From positions 124,001 through 188,000 of the forward strand of contig JALHLK010000003.1 of assembly GCA_022844565.1 (NCBI GenBank): 64,000 bases of DNA. The letters are read 5' to 3'. The notes under the pieces are model-generated. The model was not told the origin of the DNA, searched no databases, and saw nothing but the letters and a program-made list of their open reading frames with translations. Shown one piece after another: positions 1 to 7,717 of the stretch. The translations under genes and the position numbers were made by a program. The stretch is from Saprospiraceae bacterium. GTDB taxonomy: Bacteria; Bacteroidota; Bacteroidia; Chitinophagales; Saprospiraceae. How positions within the stretch are numbered: position 1 is the first letter of the stretch; each line of letters starts with the position of its first letter.

Positions 1-1441
1 TCATGTTCGATTCTGAATGGTATTTATGGAAGTTTGGATGGGTGAGGTATTCTGATGTTCTTGACAACTGAATTGTATCTACATGATCTCTTAAAGTTAC
101 TGTTTTACCAGTCAATGCTTCAAATATAGATATTATTGCAACCACGTCATCCGAATCAATCTCTTCTCCTATTGATAAAGACACCGAATTATTTCTGTAA
201 AAAAGATTGGTTTCTTTGCTTTCGGCTATTGATTTTAATTTTGTGACTTCTTCGCTAGATAGGTTTATGGTAAGTGTATCAAAATATTGATTATTTACTA
301 CCGATAGTCCTAAATCCGTCAAGGCATTATTAATTTGTGCTGTATTCGACCTAATGATCTCTGCAATATTTTTTATGCCATCGGGGCCATGATAAACAGC
401 ATACATAGCAGCCATGTTGGCAAGGAGCGCTTGAGCCGTACAAATATTGGATGTTGCTTTTTCTCTTCTAATGTGCTGCTCTCGAGTTTGTAAAGCCATT
501 CTCAGTGCAGGTTTTCCTGTCGAATCGATTGATAAACCGATGATTCTACCTGGAATCAACCTTTTATATTCTTCCTTTGTACTAAAAAATGCTGCGTGAG
601 GTCCGCCATATCCCATTGGCACTCCAAATCGTTGAGAGTTACCAACTACAATGTCTGCACCCCATTCTCCCGGAGGAGTGATCATCGTAAGTGCCATCAG
701 GTCACTTGCTGCACAGACCATGATCTCTTTTTCTTTGCAAGCACTGCAAAGTTGGGTATAATCACTGATTTCTCCTAAACCATCAGGATATTGTATCAGA
801 ATACCGATGACCGATTCATCAAGTACAAAACTTTTCCAATCGGCTATGACAACTTCTATACCCAAAGGTTCTGCCCTAGTATATAATATATCCTTAGTTT
901 GCTCAAATACATTGGTGTCGACCAAAAAACGATTAGCTTTATTGGCCTTTGCTTTTTTATTTCGGATTCCCTCCATCATGGCCATTGCTTCTGCGGCAGC
1001 TGTTCCCTCGTCTAGTAGACTTGCATTTGCTATTGGTAGTCCAGTCAAGTCTGATACCATCGTTTGAAAATTAAACAATGATTCTAATCTGCCTTGTGCT
1101 ATTTCAGCTTGGTAGGGTGTATATTGTGTGTACCAACCTGGATTTTGAAACACATTTCTTAATACAACTGAAGGTGTAATCGTACCATAATAACCTTGAC
1201 CGATTAATGACCGATATACTTTATTTTGCATACCTATTTTTCTTATCTCGTCAAGCAATTGTTGCTCAGACAAGGCTTGAGGTATATTCATTTGGGTAGT
1301 AGATCTGATTTGTGGCGGTACTGTTTCGTCAATCAACTGATCGATAGAACTTACTCCGATAAGCTTCAACATTTTAGCTACTTCGTGTTTATTTGGGCCT
1401 ATGTGTCTTCTTTCGAAGTTATTTAAATTGGTTTGATTCAT
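1..1441 (-). CDS. gcvP: Glycine dehydrogenase (decarboxylating), P protein, 5' half (cut by window edge)
   Basis: The P protein of the glycine cleavage system decarboxylates glycine and passes the aminomethyl group to lipoylated GcvH in the cytoplasm. I translated the minus strand by hand. It opens MNQTNLNNFERRHIGPN, continues with YYGTITPSVVLRN, PGWYTQYTPYQAEIAQGRLE and LLDEGTAAAEAMAMMEG, and reaches RTSEYLTHPNFHKYHSE just before base 1. These are all hallmark GcvP stretches. About 480 of the usual 950 or so residues are present, with no internal stop. The PLP-lysine half lies outside the window, so the ORF track missed the gene. A -7 box TAATTTTG (reverse strand, 1471-1478) sits about 30 bases upstream of the start. 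I saw no glycine riboswitch in the 232-base gap upstream. Confidence 0.95.
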   Translation of the reverse strand, partial: MNQTNLNNFERRHIGPNKHEVAKMLKLIGVSSIDQLIDETVPPQIRSTTQMNIPQALSEQQLLDEIRKIGMQNKVYRSLIGQGYYGTITPSVVLRNVFQNPGWYTQYTPYQAEIAQGRLESLFNFQTMVSDLTGLPIANASLLDEGTAAAEAMAMMEGIRNKKAKANKANRFLVDTNVFEQTKDILYTRAEPLGIEVVIADWKSFVLDESVIGILIQYPDGLGEISDYTQLCSACKEKEIMVCAASDLMALTMITPPGEWGADIVVGNSQRFGVPMGYGGPHAAFFSTKEEYKRLIPGRIIGLSIDSTGKPALRMALQTREQHIRREKATSNICTAQALLANMAAMYAVYHGPDGIKNIAEIIRSNTAQINNALTDLGLSVVNNQYFDTLTINLSSEEVTKLKSIAESKETNLFYRNNSVSLSIGEEIDSDDVVAIISIFEALTGKTVTLRDHVDTIQLSRTSEYLTHPNFHKYHSESNM

Positions 1442-1470
1442 GTATTATAGATATACTTTTAAAATTTGTG

Positions 1471-1478
1471 CAAAATTA
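1471..1478 (-). promoter_or_regulatory. -7 promoter element of gcvP
   Basis: The reverse strand reads TAATTTTG, matching the Bacteroidota TAnnTTTG consensus, about 30 bases upstream of the gcvP ATG. I could not find a TTG at the usual distance upstream. Confidence 0.45.
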
Positions 1479-1642
1479 TAATTTTAGGATTATGTTTTAC
1501 CATTTTAATATACAAACTTTTTAACAATATGTTGAGTACTGTGAATTGTAATTTTGTAAAAATTTATAATCATTCTATTTTTATGAGTTTGAATTAACAT
1601 TAATTTTAAATCAAATTTCCTTTTCAATCATCATAAGTCTTA

Positions 1643-1650
1643 TATATTTG
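1643..1650 (+). promoter_or_regulatory. -7 promoter element of alkaline phosphatase gene
   Basis: TATATTTG matches TAnnTTTG and lies 23 bases upstream of the ATG at 1674. No clear -33 TTG is visible, and no Pho-box-like direct repeat is obvious. Phosphate control cannot be claimed. Confidence 0.45.
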
Positions 1651-1673
1651 CCAATTGAAGTAAAAAAAGAGGT

Positions 1674-3071
1674 ATGAAAAGAAGAGATTTTTTTAGAAAT
1701 GGAAGTGTTTTAGCAGCTCTTTCAAGTATTGGTTGTTCTCCAAAAAGCCTACTCATAGATGCTGACAATAAGTTAAAGACCGCTAAAAATATTATCTTTT
1801 TGGTAAGTGACGGTATGAGTCAAGGTACATTCAATATCGCGCAGACATATCTTAATCGCAAGGAAGGTATTAATACCCATTGGGTCAACTTATACATTGA
1901 AAGAAAGGTTTCGAGAGGTCTAATGGATATGGCTTCCGCTTCATCAATCGTTACTGATTCTGCTGCGGCTAGTTCATCATGGGGTGGGGGTGTACGCGTG
2001 CGTAACGGTTCGCTCAACATGGGTCCAAAGGATGAAGTATATACTCCTATCTTGCAAAAAATGAAAGCCGCTGGAAAAGCAGTGGGCTGTGTTACTACCG
2101 TACCTATCACACACGCTACACCTGCTGGTTTTTGTGTGAATTCTAAAAGTAGAAATGCGCAACCGGAGATTGCTGAGCAATATCTTAAGCTAAAATTTGA
2201 CATCATGATGGGTGGTGGTGAAGAGTTTTTTAGTGCTGAAACGAGAGAAGATAAAAAAGATCTATTTACAGACTATAAAAATGCTGGTTTTCAAGTTTGT
2301 AGGAATAAAGCAGATATGAAAAGTGTGAAAAGTGGATCTCCCGTTTTAGGTGTTTTCCATAAAAACGGATTACCTTACACCATCGATCGTATCAATAATC
2401 AAGAATTAACCAATAAAATACCAACCTTGGCTGAAATGACAGAAACGGCCATCAATCACATGAAATCCAATCCAAAGGGTTTTATGTTGCAAGTCGAAGC
2501 TGGTAAGGTAGACTGGGCAGCACATGGTAACGACATTGCTGGAATTTTGCATGATCAACTTGATTTTGACAAAGCGGTGAAAGTTGCTATGGATTTTGCA
2601 GAAATGAATAAAGAAACCTTAGTAGTCATAACCACAGACCATGGTAATGCAAATCCAGGCATAGCCTATGTGACAAGTGCCAATACTAAATTTGATAGCC
2701 TAACAAAATATACCTGCTCTAATGAGTTTATCCTCAATTCTTTTAATGCAAATACGACAGACAAAGAATTGATCACAACTATTCAAGAAAAACAAGGCTA
2801 TATTTTGACCACTGCGGAAGCTAAATACCTTCTTCTCAACTACAAAGGAATTGCTCAAGAAGGCATCTACAACCCCGCTCAATTGCCTTTTAGACCTCTT
2901 GCAGAGATGCAGTTGAATCACAATGCTGTAGGATGGATGAGTGGTGAGCATACGGGAGATTTTGTAGAGTTGGCGATGTACGGACCTGGAAGTGAATCTA
3001 TGCCAGGTTTTATGAAAAATACGGATATGCATACGTTTTTATTAAATGCAGCGGATGTGCCAAATAAATAA
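1674..3071 (+). CDS. Alkaline phosphatase (PhoA superfamily), Tat-exported
   Basis: This is an alkaline phosphatase of the metal-dependent PhoA family, which hydrolyses phosphomonoesters outside the cytoplasmic membrane. The N-terminus KRRDFFRNG followed by a hydrophobic stretch is a twin-arginine signal. Cys21 after SSIG may be lipidated. Family motifs are in order: the metal ligand in LVSDGMSQG (Asp46), the nucleophile in TDSAAA (Ser96), TTDHGN near residue 325 and a C-terminal SGEHTGD histidine. The 465 residues match the usual family length. The gene stands alone between divergent gcvP and a toxin-antitoxin patch. Exact substrate (monoester or diester) is not readable from sequence. Confidence 0.93.
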   Translation: MKRRDFFRNGSVLAALSSIGCSPKSLLIDADNKLKTAKNIIFLVSDGMSQGTFNIAQTYLNRKEGINTHWVNLYIERKVSRGLMDMASASSIVTDSAAASSSWGGGVRVRNGSLNMGPKDEVYTPILQKMKAAGKAVGCVTTVPITHATPAGFCVNSKSRNAQPEIAEQYLKLKFDIMMGGGEEFFSAETREDKKDLFTDYKNAGFQVCRNKADMKSVKSGSPVLGVFHKNGLPYTIDRINNQELTNKIPTLAEMTETAINHMKSNPKGFMLQVEAGKVDWAAHGNDIAGILHDQLDFDKAVKVAMDFAEMNKETLVVITTDHGNANPGIAYVTSANTKFDSLTKYTCSNEFILNSFNANTTDKELITTIQEKQGYILTTAEAKYLLLNYKGIAQEGIYNPAQLPFRPLAEMQLNHNAVGWMSGEHTGDFVELAMYGPGSESMPGFMKNTDMHTFLLNAADVPNK

Positions 3072-3291
3072 ATGAGTGCAAACTTTATTGTAAATTGATT
3101 GGAAGAAAAGAAAAAACCTTCTAACATTTCTTATAAAATATTGAGCGGTAACAATATTGGCAGAACGATTACTGCAAAGATAGAATTCTATTGTTAAGGG
3201 TATGGAATTTGGAAAACCTGAAAGTTTAGATTCGTTGGCATTACTATGAGTTAGCACTAAGCACAAAAAATAATCGTAATAAATTAGATAC

Positions 3292-3322
3292 TTACGTAAT
3301 AAAATTTTATTTTTGTACGTAA
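3292..3322 (+). promoter_or_regulatory. vapB promoter with paired TACGTAA sites
   Basis: TATTTTTG at 3308-3315 matches the TAnnTTTG -7 box, 19 bases before the ATG at 3334. Two copies of TACGTAA, at 3293-3299 (inside palindromic TTACGTAA) and 3316-3322, flank it with a 23-base period, about two helical turns. This is what a dimeric ribbon-helix-helix autorepressor site would look like. The operator role is inferred. Confidence 0.5.
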
Positions 3323-3333
3323 ATAAATTTATC

Positions 3334-3576
3334 ATGAACACTAAACTCACATTAAATCTTGACAAAGGCGTTATCGACCAAGCAAAAAACTATGCAAAAG
3401 ATAATAATGTTAGCCTTTCTAAACTTATCGAAAACTATCTTGACGCTCTAACAAAAAGATCAGAGAAAAAATCCAAAATTAGTCCTCTAGTAGAAAGTTT
3501 AACAGGAGTTATACCAAGTGGAAACTATGATGACAGAAAAGATTACAAAGATTATCTTTCTGAAAAATATTCATAA
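3334..3576 (+). CDS. vapB: VapB-type antitoxin (ribbon-helix-helix, DUF6364-like)
   Basis: This is the antitoxin of a type II pair. It should bind and neutralise the PIN toxin encoded next and repress its own promoter. The protein starts MNTKLTLNLDKGVIDQAKNYAK, a short beta strand followed by a helix typical of RHH/DUF6364 antitoxins. Its charged C-terminal tail would wrap the toxin. The ORF track begins at 3313 with another seven codons, but that ATA/GTA-rich stretch covers the -7 box. I therefore place the start at 3334, giving 80 aa. The stop codon overlaps the toxin start (TAATGG), indicating translational coupling. Confidence 0.85.
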   Translation: MNTKLTLNLDKGVIDQAKNYAKDNNVSLSKLIENYLDALTKRSEKKSKISPLVESLTGVIPSGNYDDRKDYKDYLSEKYS

Positions 3577-3983
3577 TGGAGAAATTATTAGTTGACACAA
3601 ATATTGTTATTGATTTACTTTCTAAACGAGCGGAGTTTTTTCAAGAAGCTCAAGAATTATTTACGCTTGCAGACAATAAAAAAGTTGAACTTTTTGTTTC
3701 TGCTTTAACTTTTGCCAACACACATTATTTACTTAGCAAGTATCAAAAACTTGATGATGCTCGAAAGACCTTAATTAAATTTAAAGTGTTAGTGAATATT
3801 TCGCCATTGGATGACAAAATTGTAGAACTTGCTTTAGTTTCAGACTTTAATGATTTTGAAGATGCAATCCAATATCATACAGCATTGGAAAATGAAATTG
3901 ACATTATTATTACAAGAAATAAAAAGGATTTCAAAAATTCAAAGCTTCCAATTTTGACCGCAAAAGAATACTTAAAAAAGTAA
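3576..3983 (+). CDS. vapC: VapC-type PIN-domain ribonuclease toxin
   Basis: This is a PIN-domain endoribonuclease, the toxin partner of the preceding antitoxin. VapC toxins cut tRNA or rRNA using an acidic metal site. The residues are visible: VDTNIVIDLL (first Asp, residue 7), a Glu in the middle helix region, DFEDAIQYHTA (the D/E pair typical of PIN) and IITRNKKDF with the terminal Asp. The 135 residues are the normal length, and no motif is missing, so the toxin should be active. It overlaps the antitoxin stop by one base. Confidence 0.9.
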   Translation: MEKLLVDTNIVIDLLSKRAEFFQEAQELFTLADNKKVELFVSALTFANTHYLLSKYQKLDDARKTLIKFKVLVNISPLDDKIVELALVSDFNDFEDAIQYHTALENEIDIIITRNKKDFKNSKLPILTAKEYLKK

Positions 3984-4155
3984 GCGTAAGCGACTACTAT
4001 TAACAGCCGTTTCATGAAATAGCGAAATTTGTGGTAGCCAGACGTTCATTTTCCGCAAGATATTTTATCTTAGCAGAAAAAAAGCAGTTACTATGTTCGC
4101 CACTTCATGAATCGGATGAACTTTATGAGGATAAGAAAAATCACAAAAAAAACAC

Positions 4156-4186
4156 TTGACAACTATACCAAATATTGGTATCTTTG
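4156..4186 (+). promoter_or_regulatory. parD promoter with overlapping palindromic operator
   Basis: TTGAC at 4156-4160 and TATCTTTG at 4179-4186 are separated by 20 bases from TTG to TA, which fits the Bacteroidota -33/-7 consensus. Between them lies ATACCAA-ATA-TTGGTAT (4165-4181), a perfect 7-base inverted repeat that runs into the -7 box. Repression by ParD would directly occlude polymerase. Confidence 0.65.
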
Positions 4187-4203
4187 TAAAAAAAAATGTA
4201 AAA

Positions 4204-4449
4204 ATGTCAAAGAACACATCCGTAACCTTAGGGAAACACTTTGAACAAATCATTGAAAAAAGCATAGAATCTGGTCGGTATTCTTCTGCAAGTGAAGTAA
4301 TTAGAGAAGGACTAAGACTTGTCGATGAAAGGGAACAGAAAATTAAGATTCTTAGGGATGCAATCGAAGCGGGAGAAAAAAGTGGTTATGTGAAAAATTT
4401 TGACCCAGTAAAACACTTAGAAAAACTTAATCAAAGCTACAAAAAATGA
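4204..4449 (+). CDS. parD: ParD-type antitoxin (CopG/RHH)
   Basis: This is a ParD family antitoxin, which neutralises a ParE gyrase toxin and represses its own operon. The protein reads MSKNTSVTLGKHFEQIIEKSIESGRY, then SASEVIREGLRLVDERE, the textbook ParD helix-turn region, then an acidic toxin-binding tail. The ORF track starts at 4156, but that extension covers the promoter and palindrome, so ATG 4204 is the likely start (81 aa). Its stop overlaps the parE ATG (ATGA). Its partner is broken, so this antitoxin now appears to be an orphan. Confidence 0.88.
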   Translation: MSKNTSVTLGKHFEQIIEKSIESGRYSSASEVIREGLRLVDEREQKIKILRDAIEAGEKSGYVKNFDPVKHLEKLNQSYKK

Positions 4450-4670
4450 TGCTTAAGTATGAAATAAGTGAATTAGCATTAGAAGATTTAGATAATATAT
4501 GGGAATATACGGATGAACAGTGGTCTAATGAACAAGCGAACAAATATTACAATTAGATATTTTTGGCAATAGGTCAAATTTGTTAAAACTCGGATTTTGG
4601 TAAACCTATCGGCGAAGTTAAAAAGGACCATGGTTCAATTAATAAATTAGAGCAATTAAAGTGTATATAA
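4446..4670 (+). pseudogene. Broken ParE-type toxin gene
   Basis: The ATG at 4446 overlaps the parD stop. The reading frame gives MMLKYEISELALEDLDNIWEYT and EQWSNEQANKYYN, a good ParE N-terminus, then hits TAG at 4554-4556. Reading on in the same frame gives IFLAIGQIC, TAA at 4584-4586, then NSDFGKPIGEVKKDHGSI, which still resembles the middle of ParE proteins. Similarity ends there, and the frame stops at 4668. The roughly 45 C-terminal residues with the conserved arginine/histidine region are missing. This is two nonsense mutations plus loss of the 3' end, with no frameshift needed. The ORF track misses it because each piece is short. Confidence 0.8.
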
Positions 4671-5350
4671 ACAGAGTTACATTTTCACTAAATAAGAATC
4701 ATTTTAATAATAGTATTTTACTGCAGTTTAATGACGAACATATTAAAAGATTTAATCAAATTACAAATTTATTTGAAGAATATTTACTCTATCTTTTACC
4801 TAGAAACACAAATTTGGGTGGTTTTGGTTTTTTTCATAACATTCTAGTTAACGACAAAAGCAAACTTTCTATAAACTACTACGGACAGTGTATTGACTTT
4901 TACCACTATTTAGATATAGTTAATTTGGAAGATTTTGTCAATTCTTCCTCAGACATTCAATTAATAAAACTTTCTGAACTGCTAAAATTTGCAATCATCG
5001 AAATTTCAAAAGTGCATATAGCTGATACTGACATTTTCCTGTCTACAATTGAAAAACTTCTTGAGTCTCCTTTAGGTTTTGAACAAAGATTGAAAGTGTC
5101 AAAATCACATAAATCGAAAAAAATAAAAATCGAAATAGTAAGAAAAGTTGAGTTGCCTACTGAAAATATTCTGTATCGAATAATAAATGATAAAGGCGAA
5201 TCACTATTTGAATCTATTTTAGAACACAATACATCTGTATATGACTGTTCATATTCCTATAGAAAGTCAAAATGGAAGGAGAATAGTCTGGAAATATTTA
5301 ATAGGTTCGATAAAGTTCATAAAACGATAAACGTTGATAGATTCTTATAA
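4661..5350 (+). CDS. Hypothetical protein, 229 aa
   Basis: I do not recognise a family. The predicted start is GTG (MYINRVTFSLNKNHF), overlapping the tail of the parE remnant. The protein has no signal peptide or membrane segment. It is rich in Ile, Leu, Asn, Lys and Ser, with alternating hydrophobic stretches that suggest a soluble alpha/beta fold (for example QLIKLSELLKFAIIEISKV). Base composition is markedly AT-rich compared with the housekeeping genes around it. It is the last gene before an attC-like hairpin and sits with toxin-antitoxin genes, so an accessory origin is likely. No function is proposed, and the start could be an internal Met. Confidence 0.5.
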   Translation: MYINRVTFSLNKNHFNNSILLQFNDEHIKRFNQITNLFEEYLLYLLPRNTNLGGFGFFHNILVNDKSKLSINYYGQCIDFYHYLDIVNLEDFVNSSSDIQLIKLSELLKFAIIEISKVHIADTDIFLSTIEKLLESPLGFEQRLKVSKSHKSKKIKIEIVRKVELPTENILYRIINDKGESLFESILEHNTSVYDCSYSYRKSKWKENSLEIFNRFDKVHKTINVDRFL

Positions 5351-5356
5351 AGAAGC

Positions 5357-5421
5357 ACCTAACAATGCATTGGACATGCATACTCCCTATAGGTTGTCCG
5401 TCGCATTGCAAACCGTTGAAC
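5357..5421 (+). repeat. attC-like imperfect hairpin
   Basis: ACCTAAC (5357-5363) fits the integron R'' box RYYYAAC, and GTTGAAC (5415-5421) fits the R' box GTTRRRY. Between them CAATGC-ATT-GGAC (5363-5375) pairs with GTCC-GTC-GCATTG (5396-5408) around a 20-base loop. Length (65 bp) is in range for attC. The inner stem is offset by about six bases relative to the two boxes, which a classical attC would not show. No integrase is in the window. It could be an ordinary terminator-like palindrome. Confidence 0.3.
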
Positions 5422-5464
5422 AAACCTTAACATCAATCCATCCATTCTCTCCAATCTTTTTCAC

Positions 5465-7246
5465 TCAAAACAAGTTGACATAACCAAAATGTATCTTAGT
5501 ATTTGCAAAGTCAAATCCTTTTTGATCATAATTACCTGCTGCAAAAGAAATATTGAAAATCCCTGCTTTGGTTGAAAAGTTCATACCAAGCCCAACACCC
5601 ATTGCCCAAACCCCTTTTGGTCTAAGACTTTGGGAATCTGTTTGTAAAAAACCGAGATCAAAAAAGGGCAAACTCAAAAATGAATTCTGATCAAGAATCA
5701 ATCTAAACTCTGTCGTGGCAACAGCGTAAAAGTTATGAAGGAGTGTCAACTCGTCAAACCCACGCATTAATCTATTACCACCAAGTCTATACAAATCATT
5801 TTCTACCACACGGTCATTATTGTATTTTAAGCCCGCTGTCAAACTAGTCTTATTAACCCCCCAATTAGAAATCGGGGTATATCGAGCCAAGTCAATATCC
5901 AAACCAATCTGCACATTTTTTAACCTGATACTATCATAAGCTGTACTAAAGTTGATGGATTCATTATTTAGTGCCAAGATTTCTTGGTTTTTGATGATCT
6001 TTCTTTGACCAAGTGAAATGTTTATTTTAGCAGTATTTCCTTTTCTAGGATTGAAAATATAATCAAGTTTGTTATACCAAAACTCCAATCCTCCACCATT
6101 GATGGAGTAATCCAAGGTTTTTGGTAGTCTTTTTTGCGCTAAAATCTGCGTTGTATTGACATTTATTAGCGAACTGCTATTGAGGTTCCAATATGCTTTA
6201 AATCTTTTTGTGTTAGAAAGATTATAATGTATACCAAAGCTACCGAGTACGTCTAGGGTAAGATTTCTATTTCTTCTCAATTCAAAATCACCATCAATAC
6301 CAAAAGCACTTCCTAGTAAAAAAGGCATATTACCACTTACTTTCAGCAATTGATCTTCCAAAGAAAGCCTTTTGATCACAGCACTTATTCGCTCACCAAA
6401 TCCAAATTTATTAATCATGTCGGCCATAAATTCACCGTTAATATTCCATACCCTTCTATTACCATCATTACTCGGCAATACGCCAATGATAAAGTCAAAT
6501 CGAGAAGCCGGTCTGTCAATCAGCGGTAAGATGATACTTGCCTGATCAAAGATAAATTTGACTTGGGGTTCACCTTGTAATTGGACAAAAGTAAGATTAC
6601 GCATCCTAACCTTTATGTCATTGACCAATTTTATATCAAACGGCTGCCCTTGCTTAACGTTAAGAATTTGTGATAAAAAACTCTTACGCAAATTGATGCT
6701 ATCAGGTATCGAAATCGTATCCCAAGTGATATATTCACCTTTTTCAAATTCATGGTTCAATTGTATCTTATCAGTAGTCAGCGAATCAATTGTAAAGGCG
6801 CTTTTAGCAAAAGGATAACCTTTAGAATTGTAATGCTCAAGCACCTGTTTGTGAAAAAGCACAACACCTGCAGTATCTAAATCTATTTTTTTTGGAATAA
6901 ATGAAATATCCTTTTGGACAATACTATCTATGATAAGTGCAATATCTATTTTATCTCCTTTGTACCAAAAAACAAACAGTGTATCACTTTTAATAAAAGT
7001 AGTATCTATGGTACTAAATACCCTACCTTCTTTTTTATATAGGCCTATTCGTGTTTTTACATTACTTAAAATAGTTTTACTTTCGTAAGCAATATTCGGT
7101 TTTAATCCAAAATCTACAAGATTGTCATGGCCATTAACTTCTATGATTTTTGGAAAATAAAGACTTTGTCCAGAAATAACCAATCCAGATGTAATGACAA
7201 AAACTAATGCAACAAGATATTTAATAGCTAATTTTTCGAATATCAA
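5465..7246 (-). CDS. Omp85-family outer membrane protein (BamA/TamA-like)
   Basis: This is an outer membrane beta-barrel of the Omp85 superfamily, which inserts or translocates proteins at the outer membrane. The N-terminus has a hydrophobic signal (LVALVFVITSGLVISGQS). A POTRA-like region follows (VLEHYNSKGYPFAKSAF is the typical POTRA helix). From about residue 330 a bacterial-surface-antigen barrel contains YRLGGNRLMRGFDE, the conserved GGxxxxRGF loop. The last residue is Phe, the outer membrane sorting signal. At 593 aa it is shorter than true BamA (about 800 or more), so it is more likely a TamA-like or accessory Omp85. It is last in the operon rsmA-yqeY-this gene, with a 21-base gap. 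Confidence 0.85.
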   Translation of the reverse strand: MIFEKLAIKYLVALVFVITSGLVISGQSLYFPKIIEVNGHDNLVDFGLKPNIAYESKTILSNVKTRIGLYKKEGRVFSTIDTTFIKSDTLFVFWYKGDKIDIALIIDSIVQKDISFIPKKIDLDTAGVVLFHKQVLEHYNSKGYPFAKSAFTIDSLTTDKIQLNHEFEKGEYITWDTISIPDSINLRKSFLSQILNVKQGQPFDIKLVNDIKVRMRNLTFVQLQGEPQVKFIFDQASIILPLIDRPASRFDFIIGVLPSNDGNRRVWNINGEFMADMINKFGFGERISAVIKRLSLEDQLLKVSGNMPFLLGSAFGIDGDFELRRNRNLTLDVLGSFGIHYNLSNTKRFKAYWNLNSSSLINVNTTQILAQKRLPKTLDYSINGGGLEFWYNKLDYIFNPRKGNTAKINISLGQRKIIKNQEILALNNESINFSTAYDSIRLKNVQIGLDIDLARYTPISNWGVNKTSLTAGLKYNNDRVVENDLYRLGGNRLMRGFDELTLLHNFYAVATTEFRLILDQNSFLSLPFFDLGFLQTDSQSLRPKGVWAMGVGLGMNFSTKAGIFNISFAAGNYDQKGFDFANTKIHFGYVNLF

Positions 7247-7267
7247 ATTTTATGTCCGACTAGAATA

Positions 7268-7717
7268 TTACCCTACTAACAATTTTTTAACCACTGCTGA
7301 AATTGACTTTCCATCGGCCTTCCCTGCTAGTTTTTGATTAGCTGCTCCCATCACTTTTCCCATATCTTTTGCAGAAGTAGCACCGACTGTTTCAATGATT
7401 TCTTTGATAATTGGCTCCAATTCTGCTTCTGAAAGTTGAGTTGGCAAATACTTCATGATGATATTGATCTCTTCTTCTTCTACGACAGCTAAGTCAGCCC
7501 TATTTTGTTTTTGATAGATTTCTAAAGAATCTTGTCTTTGTTTTACCAATTTTTGTAACAATTTTACTTCTGCTGCCTCATCAAATTCGTTACCCGATCC
7601 ATCCGTTCTGAAAAGGAGGATAGCTGATTTGATTGCTCTGATGCCCCTTAATGCTGCTTGATCTTTAGCTTTCATGGCAGTTTTTAGGTCTTCTGTAATT
7701 TTAGCTTCTAAGCTCAT
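7268..7717 (-). CDS. GatB/YqeY domain protein
   Basis: This 149-aa protein is a stand-alone YqeY family member, related to the tail domain of the GatB amidotransferase subunit that grips tRNA. The family motifs are LKTAMKAKDQAALRGIRAIKSAI at the N-terminus, YLPTQLSEAEL in the middle and GATSAKDMGKVMGA followed by KADGKSISAVVKKLL at the end. The cellular role of free YqeY proteins is not well defined. Its start overlaps the rsmA stop by four bases (ATGA), so the two are translationally coupled. Confidence 0.93.
   Translation of the reverse strand: MSLEAKITEDLKTAMKAKDQAALRGIRAIKSAILLFRTDGSGNEFDEAAEVKLLQKLVKQRQDSLEIYQKQNRADLAVVEEEEINIIMKYLPTQLSEAELEPIIKEIIETVGATSAKDMGKVMGAANQKLAGKADGKSISAVVKKLLVG

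Noticed and set aside
1820-2206. 128-aa minus-strand ORF inside the alkaline phosphatase gene
   Set aside because: It lies entirely antisense to a gene with all catalytic motifs and has no recognisable domain. It is a shadow frame.
3042-3365. 107-aa minus-strand ORF across the phosphatase 3' end and vapB start
   Set aside because: Cysteine/phenylalanine-rich low-information translation that overlaps the vapB promoter; no homology-like features.
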